Positions 1 through 6,047 of a stretch of DNA of 6,118 nt are shown one piece after another. The first letter of the stretch is position 1. Every line of letters begins with the position of its first letter. The notes beneath the pieces were generated by a model. That model worked only from the letters and a program-made list of their open reading frames with translations. It made no database searches and was not told the DNA's origin. The position numbers were made by a program, and so were the translations under genes. Source of the DNA: Verrucomicrobiota bacterium (GTDB taxonomy: Bacteria > Verrucomicrobiota > Verrucomicrobiia > Limisphaerales > UBA8199); assembly GCA_026397855.1 (NCBI GenBank), contig JAPLUA010000393.1:1-6118 (forward strand). Direction: 5' to 3'.

Positions 1-21
1 AAATCGGACTGAATTGGCGCC

Positions 22-1731
22 ATGAATGTTCCCTGGCCGCAGACCTACGATCCGTTGCACAGCCCGGTGCTCTCGACCCTGGTGGCCGCGGTGCCGGTGG
101 TGGTATTGCTGGGCTCGATCGCCCTGCTTAGAATCCGCATTCATCTCTCGGCCCTGATCGGCCTGGCTGCCGCGATGGCGATCGCCTTGCAGGCGTATCA
201 CATGCCGGCCAAAACCGCGGTGGCGGCCTCCCTATACGGCGCGGCCTTTGGCCTGTTTCCCATCGGGTGGATTATCCTGAACGTGATATTCCTTTACCAG
301 CTCACCGTGAAGCGGGGCCTGTTCGACCTACTGCGTGACAACCTCGCGGCCTTGGCGCCGGATCCGCGGGTGCAGATTATTCTCATCGCGTTCTCATTCG
401 GTGCGTTCATCGAGGGGGTGTCCGGGTTTGGCACGCCGGTGGCCATTACAGGAGCCATCCTCATTCAGCTTGGATTCAGGCCGTTGCACGCTTCGGGCCT
501 GGCCCTGATCGCCAACACCGCGCCGGTGGCGTTCGGCTCGCTGGGGATTCCGATTACCACCCTGGAGCAGGTTACCGGGCTCGACGCCCTGAAGATCTCG
601 GCAATGGTGGGGCGCCAACTGCCGTTCTTCTCGCTCGTGGTGCCGTTCTGGGTGGTAACCGCCTTTGCTGGATGGCGGGGGATGTGCGGCGTTTGGCCGG
701 CAGCGCTGGTGGCGGGGTTGGCGTTTGCGGTGCCGCAGTTCCTGGTGTCGAATTTCCACGGCCCGTGGCTGGTGGACATCACTGCCGGCGCCTGCTCGAT
801 CATCGCGCTTGTCGCCCTCATGCGGGTCTGGCGGCCCAGGGAGGTGTGGAAGCACCCGGCCAACGAAGCTGCCTCCGTGCCGATGGAGCGGGCCAACGGG
901 CAGGCGCCCGGCGCCGGCAGCGTGGCGGCGACGGATTCTTGCACCGCAGGTGCCGCTCCCCGTGGCCGCCAGAGCCTGCGCGGCTGGATGCCGTGGCTGA
1001 TTCTCACCGGGTTCATTCTCCTCTGGGGCCTGCCTCATTTCAAAAGCGGGCTGGATACAATTGCCGCACCCAGGTTTGCCGTGCCGCATCTGCACAACCT
1101 GGTCCAGCGCGTGCCGCCCGTCGCTCCCGCCGGCGCGAAGCCGGAGGCGGCCGAGTTCAATCTCAATTTCCTCTCCGCCACCGGCACCAGCATCCTGCTG
1201 GCGGCCATTGTGGCCGGATTCGCCATGGGATTCGGGCCCCGGCAGTTGGCCAGGACCTATCTTGAGACGCTCTGGCGCGTGCGCTTTTCGCTGCTGACCA
1301 TCGCCGCGATGCTGGCGCTGGGCAACGTGACCAAGTATTCGGGCACCGATGCCACCCTCGGCCTGGCCCTGGCGCGCACCGGTTGGTTTTATCCGTTCTT
1401 CGGGACGCTGCTGGGCTGGTTGGGGGTGGCGCTCACGGGATCTGACACGTCCTCCAATGTGCTGTTCGGCAGCCTGCAGAAGATCACCGCCGAGCAAACC
1501 GGGCTTAGCCCGATCCTGATGGTCGCCGCCAACAGTTCCGGCGGGGTGATGGGCAAGATGGTGGATGCCCAGAGCATCGTCGTCGCCAGCACGGCTACGA
1601 ATTGGTATGGCCATGAGGGCAGCATCCTGCGCTACGTGTTCTTCCATAGCCTGGCGCTGGCCGTGTTGATGGGGCTGATGGTGATGCTCCAGGCCTACGT
1701 CACTCCCTTTAGCCGGCTCGTGGTGCCATAG
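22..1731 (+). CDS. lldP: L-lactate permease, LctP/LldP family
   Basis: This is an inner-membrane carrier of the lactate permease family (LldP/GlcA type), expected to import L-lactate, and possibly D-lactate or glycolate, with protons. The 569-residue product is close to the usual 550-560. It is hydrophobic throughout, with many membrane segments (for example about 19-37, 43-58, 70-93, 116-125, 204-219, 252-268, 322-337, 388-403, 423-434, 540-558). Family signatures are visible: FGAFIEGVSGFGTPVAI at 126-142, HNLVQRVPPV at 358-367, TGSDTSSNVLFGSLQ at 472-486, and the ANSSGGVMGKMVDAQS stretch from 503. A hydrophilic Ala/Gly/Pro-rich loop (about 272-320) lies where family members vary in length. 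The ATG at 22 fits the family N-terminus. No clear Shine-Dalgarno is seen in the 21 bases available. Neither an lldR-type regulator nor lactate dehydrogenase genes are in view, so substrate preference is inferred from family only. Confidence 0.95.
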   Translation: MNVPWPQTYDPLHSPVLSTLVAAVPVVVLLGSIALLRIRIHLSALIGLAAAMAIALQAYHMPAKTAVAASLYGAAFGLFPIGWIILNVIFLYQLTVKRGLFDLLRDNLAALAPDPRVQIILIAFSFGAFIEGVSGFGTPVAITGAILIQLGFRPLHASGLALIANTAPVAFGSLGIPITTLEQVTGLDALKISAMVGRQLPFFSLVVPFWVVTAFAGWRGMCGVWPAALVAGLAFAVPQFLVSNFHGPWLVDITAGACSIIALVALMRVWRPREVWKHPANEAASVPMERANGQAPGAGSVAATDSCTAGAAPRGRQSLRGWMPWLILTGFILLWGLPHFKSGLDTIAAPRFAVPHLHNLVQRVPPVAPAGAKPEAAEFNLNFLSATGTSILLAAIVAGFAMGFGPRQLARTYLETLWRVRFSLLTIAAMLALGNVTKYSGTDATLGLALARTGWFYPFFGTLLGWLGVALTGSDTSSNVLFGSLQKITAEQTGLSPILMVAANSSGGVMGKMVDAQSIVVASTATNWYGHEGSILRYVFFHSLALAVLMGLMVMLQAYVTPFSRLVVP

Positions 1732-1799
1732 AAGTGAGTTATGCCCTTGCGCTGTCAGGCAAGTTGCGGCAGATTTCATCCAGCACAATCCAGAACACT

Positions 1800-2381
1800 A
1801 TGGCGCTCGAATTTGAACTGCAAAAGTACTCCAAAGACATCAAGCTGAAGGGTGGCAAGAAGTGCAAGCTGCGGCCGCTGTGCAAGGAAGACGAAAAAGC
1901 CTTCCACACCTTTTTCCTGGCCGTGCCTGAGTCGGAACGCATGTTTATCAAGCATCGCGTGACCGAGAAGCAGGTCATCCGCGACTGGTGCCGCAACATT
2001 GACCTGGGCCGCAACCTGCCGCTGCTTGCCGTCATGGACGGCAAGATCGTCGGCGATGCCACGCTCCACCAGCAGCTCGGCGGCTGGAAGCGGCACATCG
2101 GCCGCGTCAGCGTCCTGGTTCATCCCAAGTACCGCGGCCGAGGGCTGGCCCGGGCCCTGGTTGGGGAGATCGTGAGCATCGCCCGGCATCTCGGCCTGGA
2201 GAAGGTCGAGGCGGAATTCATCGGCGAGCAGGAGGCTGCTATCAAGATGTTCGCCTTGCTGGGCTTCAGCAACCTGGTGCGGATGGAGGATTACGTTAAG
2301 GACATGCAGGCCATTTCGCACGACTACGTTCTGATGGGCCTCGACCTGAAGACGGATGAAGAGTATGCGGGGATGGGATGA
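1800..2381 (+). CDS. GNAT-family N-acetyltransferase, substrate unknown
   Basis: This is a cytoplasmic acetyl-CoA-dependent acyltransferase of the GNAT superfamily. From the ATG at 1800 the protein has 193 residues. The fold reads as an N-terminal beta strand with LRPLCKEDE (about 24-32), a middle region with LPLLAVMDGKIVGDATL (73-89), and then motif A, VSVLVHPKYRGRGLARALV (103-121). In motif A, RGRGLA (112-117) matches the R/Q-x-x-G-x-G/A pyrophosphate-binding loop of acetyl-CoA. A motif B-like segment, AIKMFALLGF (147-156), follows. The same frame opens earlier at a GTG (1734), 2 bp after the permease stop, which would add 22 residues of no recognisable domain. I prefer the ATG because the fold begins just after it, but neither start has a good Shine-Dalgarno. 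The stop overlaps the next gene's start as ATGA, which suggests translational coupling. The acceptor substrate cannot be told from sequence. Nothing identifies it as serine acetyltransferase (CysE), despite the nearby cysK. Confidence 0.9.
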   Translation: MALEFELQKYSKDIKLKGGKKCKLRPLCKEDEKAFHTFFLAVPESERMFIKHRVTEKQVIRDWCRNIDLGRNLPLLAVMDGKIVGDATLHQQLGGWKRHIGRVSVLVHPKYRGRGLARALVGEIVSIARHLGLEKVEAEFIGEQEAAIKMFALLGFSNLVRMEDYVKDMQAISHDYVLMGLDLKTDEEYAGMG

Positions 2382-2656
2382 CGCCCCCCTACACCTGCCC
2401 CAACTGCGGCGCCGAAGTTCCGCGCAAGTCCAGGGCGTGCCCCGAATGCGGGGCTGACGAGCACACGGGCTGGTCGGAGGCGGCGCGCTCCGATGGTTTG
2501 GGTCTTCCGGACGAGAGCTTCGACTACAACGACTTCGTCAAGCGTGAGTTCGGGGGTGAGAAACCGGTGCCCCGGGGCATTCACTGGTTCTGGTGGGTGG
2601 TTGCGTTGGCCCTGGTAGCAGCCTTCATTGCCTTCTGGTTTGCTGGCATTTTTTGA
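2378..2656 (+). CDS. Small zinc-ribbon protein with one C-terminal membrane segment
   Basis: This is a 92-residue protein of unknown function. Its N-terminus carries two CxxC knuckles, CPNCG at 7-11 and CPECGA at 21-26, with 10 residues between them. This is the double-knuckle arrangement of a compact rubredoxin-like zinc ribbon that should bind one Zn(II). An acidic, aromatic linker (SFDYNDFVKREFGGE, 47-61) follows, then a Trp-rich hydrophobic helix (about 70-90, with WFWW then an Ala/Val/Phe run) that reaches almost to the C-terminus. It therefore looks like a tail-anchored inner-membrane protein with the zinc ribbon in the cytoplasm. The ATG at 2378 overlaps the acetyltransferase stop (ATGA), with a G-rich stretch just upstream, and cysK follows after 6 bp. 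I recall similar small proteins in Verrucomicrobiota genomes but cannot confirm this here. Reality of the gene is well supported by both motifs and the spacing; its role is unknown. Confidence 0.85.
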   Translation: MTPPYTCPNCGAEVPRKSRACPECGADEHTGWSEAARSDGLGLPDESFDYNDFVKREFGGEKPVPRGIHWFWWVVALALVAAFIAFWFAGIF

Positions 2657-2662
2657 AACCTT

Positions 2663-3646
2663 ATGGGACGCATCTATAGCAGCATCGTCGAAACCATCGG
2701 CCACACACCGCTGGTACGCCTGAACAAAGTTACTGCAGGCCTGCCGGCCACCATCCTGCTGAAGTGCGAGTTCTTCAACCCGCTCGGCAGCGTGAAAGAC
2801 CGGATTGGCCTGGCCATGATTGAGGCGGCGGAAAAGAGCGGCACCCTCAAGCCGGACACGGTGATTATCGAGCCGACCAGCGGCAACACCGGCATCGCTC
2901 TCGCGTTTGTCGCCGCCGCCAAGGGTTACCGGCTGATCCTCACCATGCCGGAAACAATGTCGCAGGAGCGCCGCACGCTGCTGGCCATGCTCGGAGCCCG
3001 GCTGGTGCTGACGCCCGGCCCGGAAGGCATGAAAGGCGCCATAGCCAGGGCCGAACAGTTGGCCAAGGAAACACCGGGCGCCTGGATGCCGCAGCAGTTC
3101 GAGAATCCGGCCAACCCGGAGATCCATCGCCAGACCACGGCTGAGGAGATCTGGCAGGACACAGACGGCCAGGTGGATATTCTGGTTGCGGCGGTCGGCA
3201 CCGGCGGGACCATCAGCGGTTGCTGCGAAGCCATCAAGCCGCGCAAGCCGTCTTTCCAGGTCATCGCGGTTGAGCCGAAGGATTCCCCCGTCATTTCGCA
3301 GACCCTCGCCGGCGAGCCGCTGAAGCCCGGCCCGCACAAAATTCAGGGTGCCGGCGCCGGGTTTATTCCGAAGAACTTGCATTTGAACGATCCCAACGGG
3401 CACCGGCAAATAGCCGAGTGCATCCAGGTGGCCAGCGATGACGCCTTCGCGATGGCCCGACGGCTGGCAAGGGAAGAAGGCATCCTGGTCGGCATCTCTT
3501 CCGGCGCGAACGTTTGGGCGGCGATCGAGGTCGCCAAGCGCCTGGAGAACAAGGGCAAAATGATCGTGACCGTGGCCTGTTCCACCGGCGAGCGCTACCT
3601 CAGCACACCGCTGGCGGCAGAAGCCCGGGCCCAGGCAGGCGCCTGA
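2663..3646 (+). CDS. cysK: Cysteine synthase (O-acetylserine sulfhydrylase), PLP-dependent
   Basis: This cytoplasmic enzyme makes L-cysteine and acetate from O-acetyl-L-serine and sulfide, the last step of sulfur assimilation. It is a fold-type II PLP enzyme of 327 residues, near the usual 310-325. Visible motifs are: GHTPLVRLN at 13-21; PLGSVKDR at 40-47 with the Schiff-base lysine K45; the substrate loop TSGNTG at 72-77; the phosphate-binding GTGGT at 179-183; GAGAGFIP at 229-236; GISSGAN at 277-283, whose serine contacts the PLP pyridine nitrogen; and the C-terminal STGERYLST at 307-315. There is no C-terminal CBS domain, so it is not cystathionine beta-synthase. CysM (sulfocarbamoyl or thiosulfate-using) or an O-phosphoserine-using variant cannot be excluded, but the pattern reads best as CysK. 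The ATG at 2663 gives the canonical N-terminus; no Shine-Dalgarno precedes it, so it may rely on coupling to the upstream zinc-ribbon gene. No cysE is in the window. Confidence 0.95.
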   Translation: MGRIYSSIVETIGHTPLVRLNKVTAGLPATILLKCEFFNPLGSVKDRIGLAMIEAAEKSGTLKPDTVIIEPTSGNTGIALAFVAAAKGYRLILTMPETMSQERRTLLAMLGARLVLTPGPEGMKGAIARAEQLAKETPGAWMPQQFENPANPEIHRQTTAEEIWQDTDGQVDILVAAVGTGGTISGCCEAIKPRKPSFQVIAVEPKDSPVISQTLAGEPLKPGPHKIQGAGAGFIPKNLHLNDPNGHRQIAECIQVASDDAFAMARRLAREEGILVGISSGANVWAAIEVAKRLENKGKMIVTVACSTGERYLSTPLAAEARAQAGA

Positions 3647-3677
3647 GCAGTCCCTGTTCCGTCCTTTGCCAGAAACC

Positions 3678-4409
3678 GTGAGCACAGCAGCTACGAAAGC
3701 CGGCGCAGGGTCTCCCGGCTCAGCACCGCGCTACCGCTGGCTGCTGTTTGACGCGGACGGAACCCTCTTCGACTACGAGCGCGCCGAGATCGTGGCGCTG
3801 GAGCAGGCTCTCACCCAAACCGGGGTCCCGCTGGCTCCAGGCTATCTGGCCACCTACCAGCGGATCAACAAGGCGCTGTGGCAAGGGGTGGAGCGTGGCG
3901 AAATCACCCCCGGCGTGGTGAAAGTGCGTCGCTTCGAGCAGTTGCTGGAGGCCCTCCAGGTCACTCATTCCGCGGCTGCGCTCAGCGCGGCCTACCTGGA
4001 GTGCCTGGCCAATTGCTCCGAATTGCTGGAGCACGCCCAAGGGGTGCTCGAAGGCCTGCACCGGAAATACCGGATCGCCATTCTGACCAACGGCCTCACG
4101 GTCGTCCAACGCGGTCGCCTGGCCCGCTCTGCCATTCGCCACCACATCTCCGATCTCATTATCTCGGAAGAGATCGGCGCCGCGAAGCCCGCCAGGGAGT
4201 TCTTCGACACGGCCTTCGCCCGCCTGGGGAACCCTGCCAAGCGTGAGGTGCTGATGATCGGCGACGGCTGGGCTTCGGACATCCAGGGGGCGGTCCAGTA
4301 TGGCATAGATTCCTGCTGGTACAACCCGGGACGCAAACCCCGCCCCGCCGATCTGGAGATCACCCGCGAGATTGCCTGTTTGCGAGAGCTAAGCGATTGG
4401 CTGGCCTAA
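3678..4409 (+). CDS. HAD-superfamily hydrolase, YjjG/YfnB-type (probable 5'-nucleotidase)
   Basis: This is a cytoplasmic haloacid dehalogenase-fold phosphatase. With the GTG start at 3678 it has 243 residues. Motif I is LFDADGTLFDYERAE (from 23), with nucleophile D25 and general acid/base D27. Motif II is AILTNG (134-139) with T137, the motif III lysine is K170 in AAKPAREFF, and motif IV is MIGDGWASDI with D196 and D201. The helical cap lies between motifs I and II. The FDADGTLFDY start and the GIDSCWYNP segment (209-217) resemble YjjG/YfnB, a subfamily whose E. coli member is a nucleoside 5'-monophosphate phosphatase, so house-cleaning or pyrimidine nucleotide turnover is likely by analogy. 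A TTG at 3666 is an alternative start adding four residues. About 15 Ala/Gly/Ser-rich residues precede the domain in either case, and no Shine-Dalgarno is obvious. The stop overlaps that of the convergent fucosidase gene. Confidence 0.88.
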   Translation: MSTAATKAGAGSPGSAPRYRWLLFDADGTLFDYERAEIVALEQALTQTGVPLAPGYLATYQRINKALWQGVERGEITPGVVKVRRFEQLLEALQVTHSAAALSAAYLECLANCSELLEHAQGVLEGLHRKYRIAILTNGLTVVQRGRLARSAIRHHISDLIISEEIGAAKPAREFFDTAFARLGNPAKREVLMIGDGWASDIQGAVQYGIDSCWYNPGRKPRPADLEITREIACLRELSDWLA

Positions 4410-5884
4410 CGGCCCGGCCCCTGTGCGGGTTCCGCATAGAGCCCGAGTTCGGCGATCGCCGGGCAGACCGGGGACCGCGTGATGCGCAGCCGGACCTTGT
4501 CGGTGGTAATGAAGTCGCCGCGCACCAACCGGAGATTCCCAATGCTGGAGCCTTTGGCGAACTCGACCCATTTGCCGTCCTTGAACTGATCCAGTGCGAA
4601 CTCCTCCACGCGTTGTCCCAGCGGCAGGTGCTCGCGGAGACTGACCACGTTGAACGTAATCGGTTTGCCGAAAGCCATGACCAGGTCGGGCGTGGTGATG
4701 TCATCGTCGGTGGCCCAGTAGGTGTCACGCCGGTGGTCGAGCAGGTTCTTCGGCGCAAATTGCCTGGTGCCGCCGCGGGTGTTGCTGGCGGTGAGCTTCG
4801 CCTTTCTGGCCAGATCCCTGGCGAAGGTGGCATTGAGGATGCGACGGAATTCAGCGAGCGCTTGGATATCATTCTCGTGGACGCGACCGCTGCGGTCAGG
4901 CGGCAGATTTAGGTTTAGACATGCGCCCCGGCCCACCGATTGGTAGTAGATGTCGAGCAATTGCCGGGGGGTCTTGACCTGGGTATCCTGGTTCGCGTGG
5001 TAGAACCAGCCGGGCCGGATGGACACGTCGCACTCCGCCGGCAGCCAGTCGGTGCCGGGCCGCTCCCCGGAGTTCAGGTTGGCGCTGGTGCCGCCGGGAT
5101 GTCGCCCCGCAATGTTCAGCGTCGCCCAGCACGGGTCGCCGGCTATGCCTTGCTCATTGCCGACCCAGCGGAAGTCCGGCCCGGCGTCGCTGAACATGGC
5201 CGCCCCGGGCATCAGCTCGCGGACGATGCTCCAGGTGTTCGGCCAGTCATAATAAGTCCGGTTATCAATTTGGCGTTTCTCCCGCGCTCCCCCGTAGAAG
5301 CCATCACCGCCGTTGGCGCCGTCGAACCAGACCGTGAAGACGTCGCCGTAGTTCGTGAGGAGTTCCCGCAACTGGTTGCGGTAATAGGCAAGGTATTCGG
5401 GACGGCCGTAGTCCTTGTGGTTGCGGTCCCAGGGCGAGAGATAAATCCCGAACTTCAACCCGTGCCGCCGGCAGGATGCGGAGATTTCTTTCACCACGTC
5501 GCCCTTTCCGCCTTTCCACGGGCTGTTCCTGACTGAATGCTCAGTGTATTGGCTCGGCCACAGGCAAAAGCCGTCATGGTGTTTGGCCGTCAGGATTACG
5601 CCCTTCATTCCCGCCGCTTTGGCCGCCGAAACGATCTGGTCGGCGTCAAAGCCGGTCGGGTTGAACACCTTCTCGTCTTCGTCGCCATAGCCCCATTCCT
5701 TATCGGTGAAGGTGTTTACGGTGAAGTGCAGGAACCCATAGAACTCCATTTCGTGCCAGCGAAGCTGCCGCTCGGTGGGCACGGGACCGAAAGGGGATGG
5801 TGGAGCGGCTTGGCTCCCGGCACCGACCGCGGTGGAGAGGATTGCAAACAGGCTGGAGAATAGTGCCCTAAGGGCGAGTTTCAT
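4406..5884 (-). CDS. Secreted alpha-L-fucosidase, GH29 with C-terminal discoidin-like domain
   Basis: This is a glycoside hydrolase family 29 enzyme that would release alpha-linked L-fucose from glycans by a retaining mechanism. From the ATG at 5884 it has 492 residues. A Sec signal peptide is evident: MKLALRALF, a hydrophobic core to about 21, and likely cleavage near SQA/APP (about 26). The catalytic barrel spans about 35-350, with HFTVNTFTDKEWG (53-65), TAKHHDGF (99-106), the nucleophile-bearing WFDG (186-189, D188), GNEQG (242-246, E244 the probable acid/base), and LPAECDVSIRPGWFYH (281-296). The last two resemble the GH29-B subgroup, often selective for alpha-1,3/4 branched fucose. Residues about 362-486, with NLLDHRRDTYWATDD (380-394), look like an F5/8 type C (discoidin, CBM32-like) module, a common GH29-B partner. 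Other in-frame starts are an ATG at 5893 (adds MPA) and a TTG at 5956, which would bury the signal peptide behind 24 residues, so I reject the TTG. No sugar transporter, sulfatase or fucose catabolic gene is adjacent. Confidence 0.93.
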   Translation of the reverse strand: MKLALRALFSSLFAILSTAVGAGSQAAPPSPFGPVPTERQLRWHEMEFYGFLHFTVNTFTDKEWGYGDEDEKVFNPTGFDADQIVSAAKAAGMKGVILTAKHHDGFCLWPSQYTEHSVRNSPWKGGKGDVVKEISASCRRHGLKFGIYLSPWDRNHKDYGRPEYLAYYRNQLRELLTNYGDVFTVWFDGANGGDGFYGGAREKRQIDNRTYYDWPNTWSIVRELMPGAAMFSDAGPDFRWVGNEQGIAGDPCWATLNIAGRHPGGTSANLNSGERPGTDWLPAECDVSIRPGWFYHANQDTQVKTPRQLLDIYYQSVGRGACLNLNLPPDRSGRVHENDIQALAEFRRILNATFARDLARKAKLTASNTRGGTRQFAPKNLLDHRRDTYWATDDDITTPDLVMAFGKPITFNVVSLREHLPLGQRVEEFALDQFKDGKWVEFAKGSSIGNLRLVRGDFITTDKVRLRITRSPVCPAIAELGLYAEPAQGPGR

Positions 5885-5956
5885 GGCCGGCATGATGCAC
5901 TGGGGACACCATGTTGTCACGGCCGGAGGTCTATTCAGCAGCAATTTCTGCCCCAA

Positions 5957-5972
5957 GGGCGGGATGCCGCCC
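5957..5972. repeat. GC-rich inverted repeat, 6 bp stem with 4-base loop
   Basis: GGGCGG (5957-5962) and CCGCCC (5967-5972) are perfect inverted repeats around a GATG loop. Flanking AA (5955-5956) and TT (5975-5976) can extend the stem if two C residues bulge. It lies just upstream of the serS -35 and inside the presumed 5' region of the fucosidase gene, so it could be an operator or a leader hairpin. No T-run follows on either strand, so it is not a standard terminator. A chance match is quite possible at this GC content. Confidence 0.35.
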
Positions 5973-5981
5973 CCTTCCGCC

Positions 5982-6009
5982 TTGCCCGGTCACGGCGCAC
6001 ACCTATAAT
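5982..6009 (+). promoter_or_regulatory. Sigma70-type promoter for serS
   Basis: A perfect -10 hexamer TATAAT sits at 6004-6009. A -35-like TTGCCC (5982-5987, four of six matches to TTGACA) is separated from it by 16 bp. Transcription would begin around 6016, leaving a leader of only about 30 bases before the serS ATG. This is the best promoter in the window and stands out from the GC-rich surroundings. Confidence 0.7.
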
Positions 6010-6017
6010 GGGAAGCG

Positions 6018-6037
6018 CTCACCCGATTCAGGGTGGG
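6018..6037 (+). promoter_or_regulatory. Leader hairpin overlapping the serS ribosome binding site
   Basis: CTCACCC (6018-6024) can pair with GGGTGGG (6031-6037) across a six-base loop GATTCA, with one U-G wobble (6019/6036). The 3' arm is the same G-rich tract that serves as the putative Shine-Dalgarno for serS, so folding would hide it. It sits at the very 5' end of the predicted leader. Pairing is read directly from the bases; any regulatory role is inferred. Confidence 0.4.
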
Positions 6038-6038
6038 G
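6030..6038 (+). promoter_or_regulatory. Ribosome binding site of serS
   Basis: AGGGTGGGG lies 9 bases before the serS ATG. It is purine-rich and Shine-Dalgarno-like though not a perfect AGGAGG. It is the clearest such site in the window; most other genes lack one. Confidence 0.55.
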
Positions 6039-6047
6039 ATTAATACG

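Larger units (their letters stand above)
5885..6047. promoter_or_regulatory. Divergent intergenic region between fucosidase and serS
   Basis: This 163 bp stretch must hold the start signals of both divergent genes. Rightward there is a clear promoter and leader for serS (listed separately). Leftward I could not identify a convincing -35/-10 pair for the fucosidase; the only TA-rich hexamers on that strand are weak and poorly spaced. A GC-rich inverted repeat lies near the middle. No RNA gene or additional short coding region is recognisable. Confidence 0.6.

Noticed and set aside
1746..1763. CTTGC/GCAAG hairpin after the permease gene
   Set aside because: The stem is 5 bp with an 8-base loop and no following T-run, so it is not a terminator. 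It also falls in a possible N-terminal extension of the acetyltransferase.
394..1788. 464-codon open frame on the minus strand opposite the permease
   Set aside because: Its translation is rich in His, Gln, Arg and Gly with no domain, as expected from the antisense of a GC-rich membrane-protein gene. The plus strand carries clear LctP signatures across the same span.
1800..2381. Acetyltransferase as serine O-acetyltransferase (CysE), given adjacent cysK
   Set aside because: CysE is a left-handed beta-helix hexapeptide-repeat protein. This product has GNAT motif A and no hexapeptide repeats.
2629..2654. Possible intrinsic terminator before cysK: TGCC/GGCA followed by six T residues (2649-2654)
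   Set aside because: The stem is only 4 bp with a 12-base loop and lies inside the zinc-ribbon coding region. The T-run encodes the end of the hydrophobic helix. It is too weak to call.
2324..3685. 453-codon open frame on the minus strand opposite the zinc-ribbon and cysK genes
   Set aside because: It spans two well-supported genes with canonical motifs, has an Arg/Gly/Asp-rich low-information translation, and has no recognisable fold. It is an antisense shadow caused by third-position GC.
4397..4912. 171-codon plus-strand frame within the fucosidase gene
   Set aside because: It is antisense to the conserved F5/8 type C region of the fucosidase and has no motif of its own.
6016..6047. T-box riboswitch upstream of serS
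   Set aside because: The leader is only about 30 bases, and no T-box consensus or specifier stem is present.
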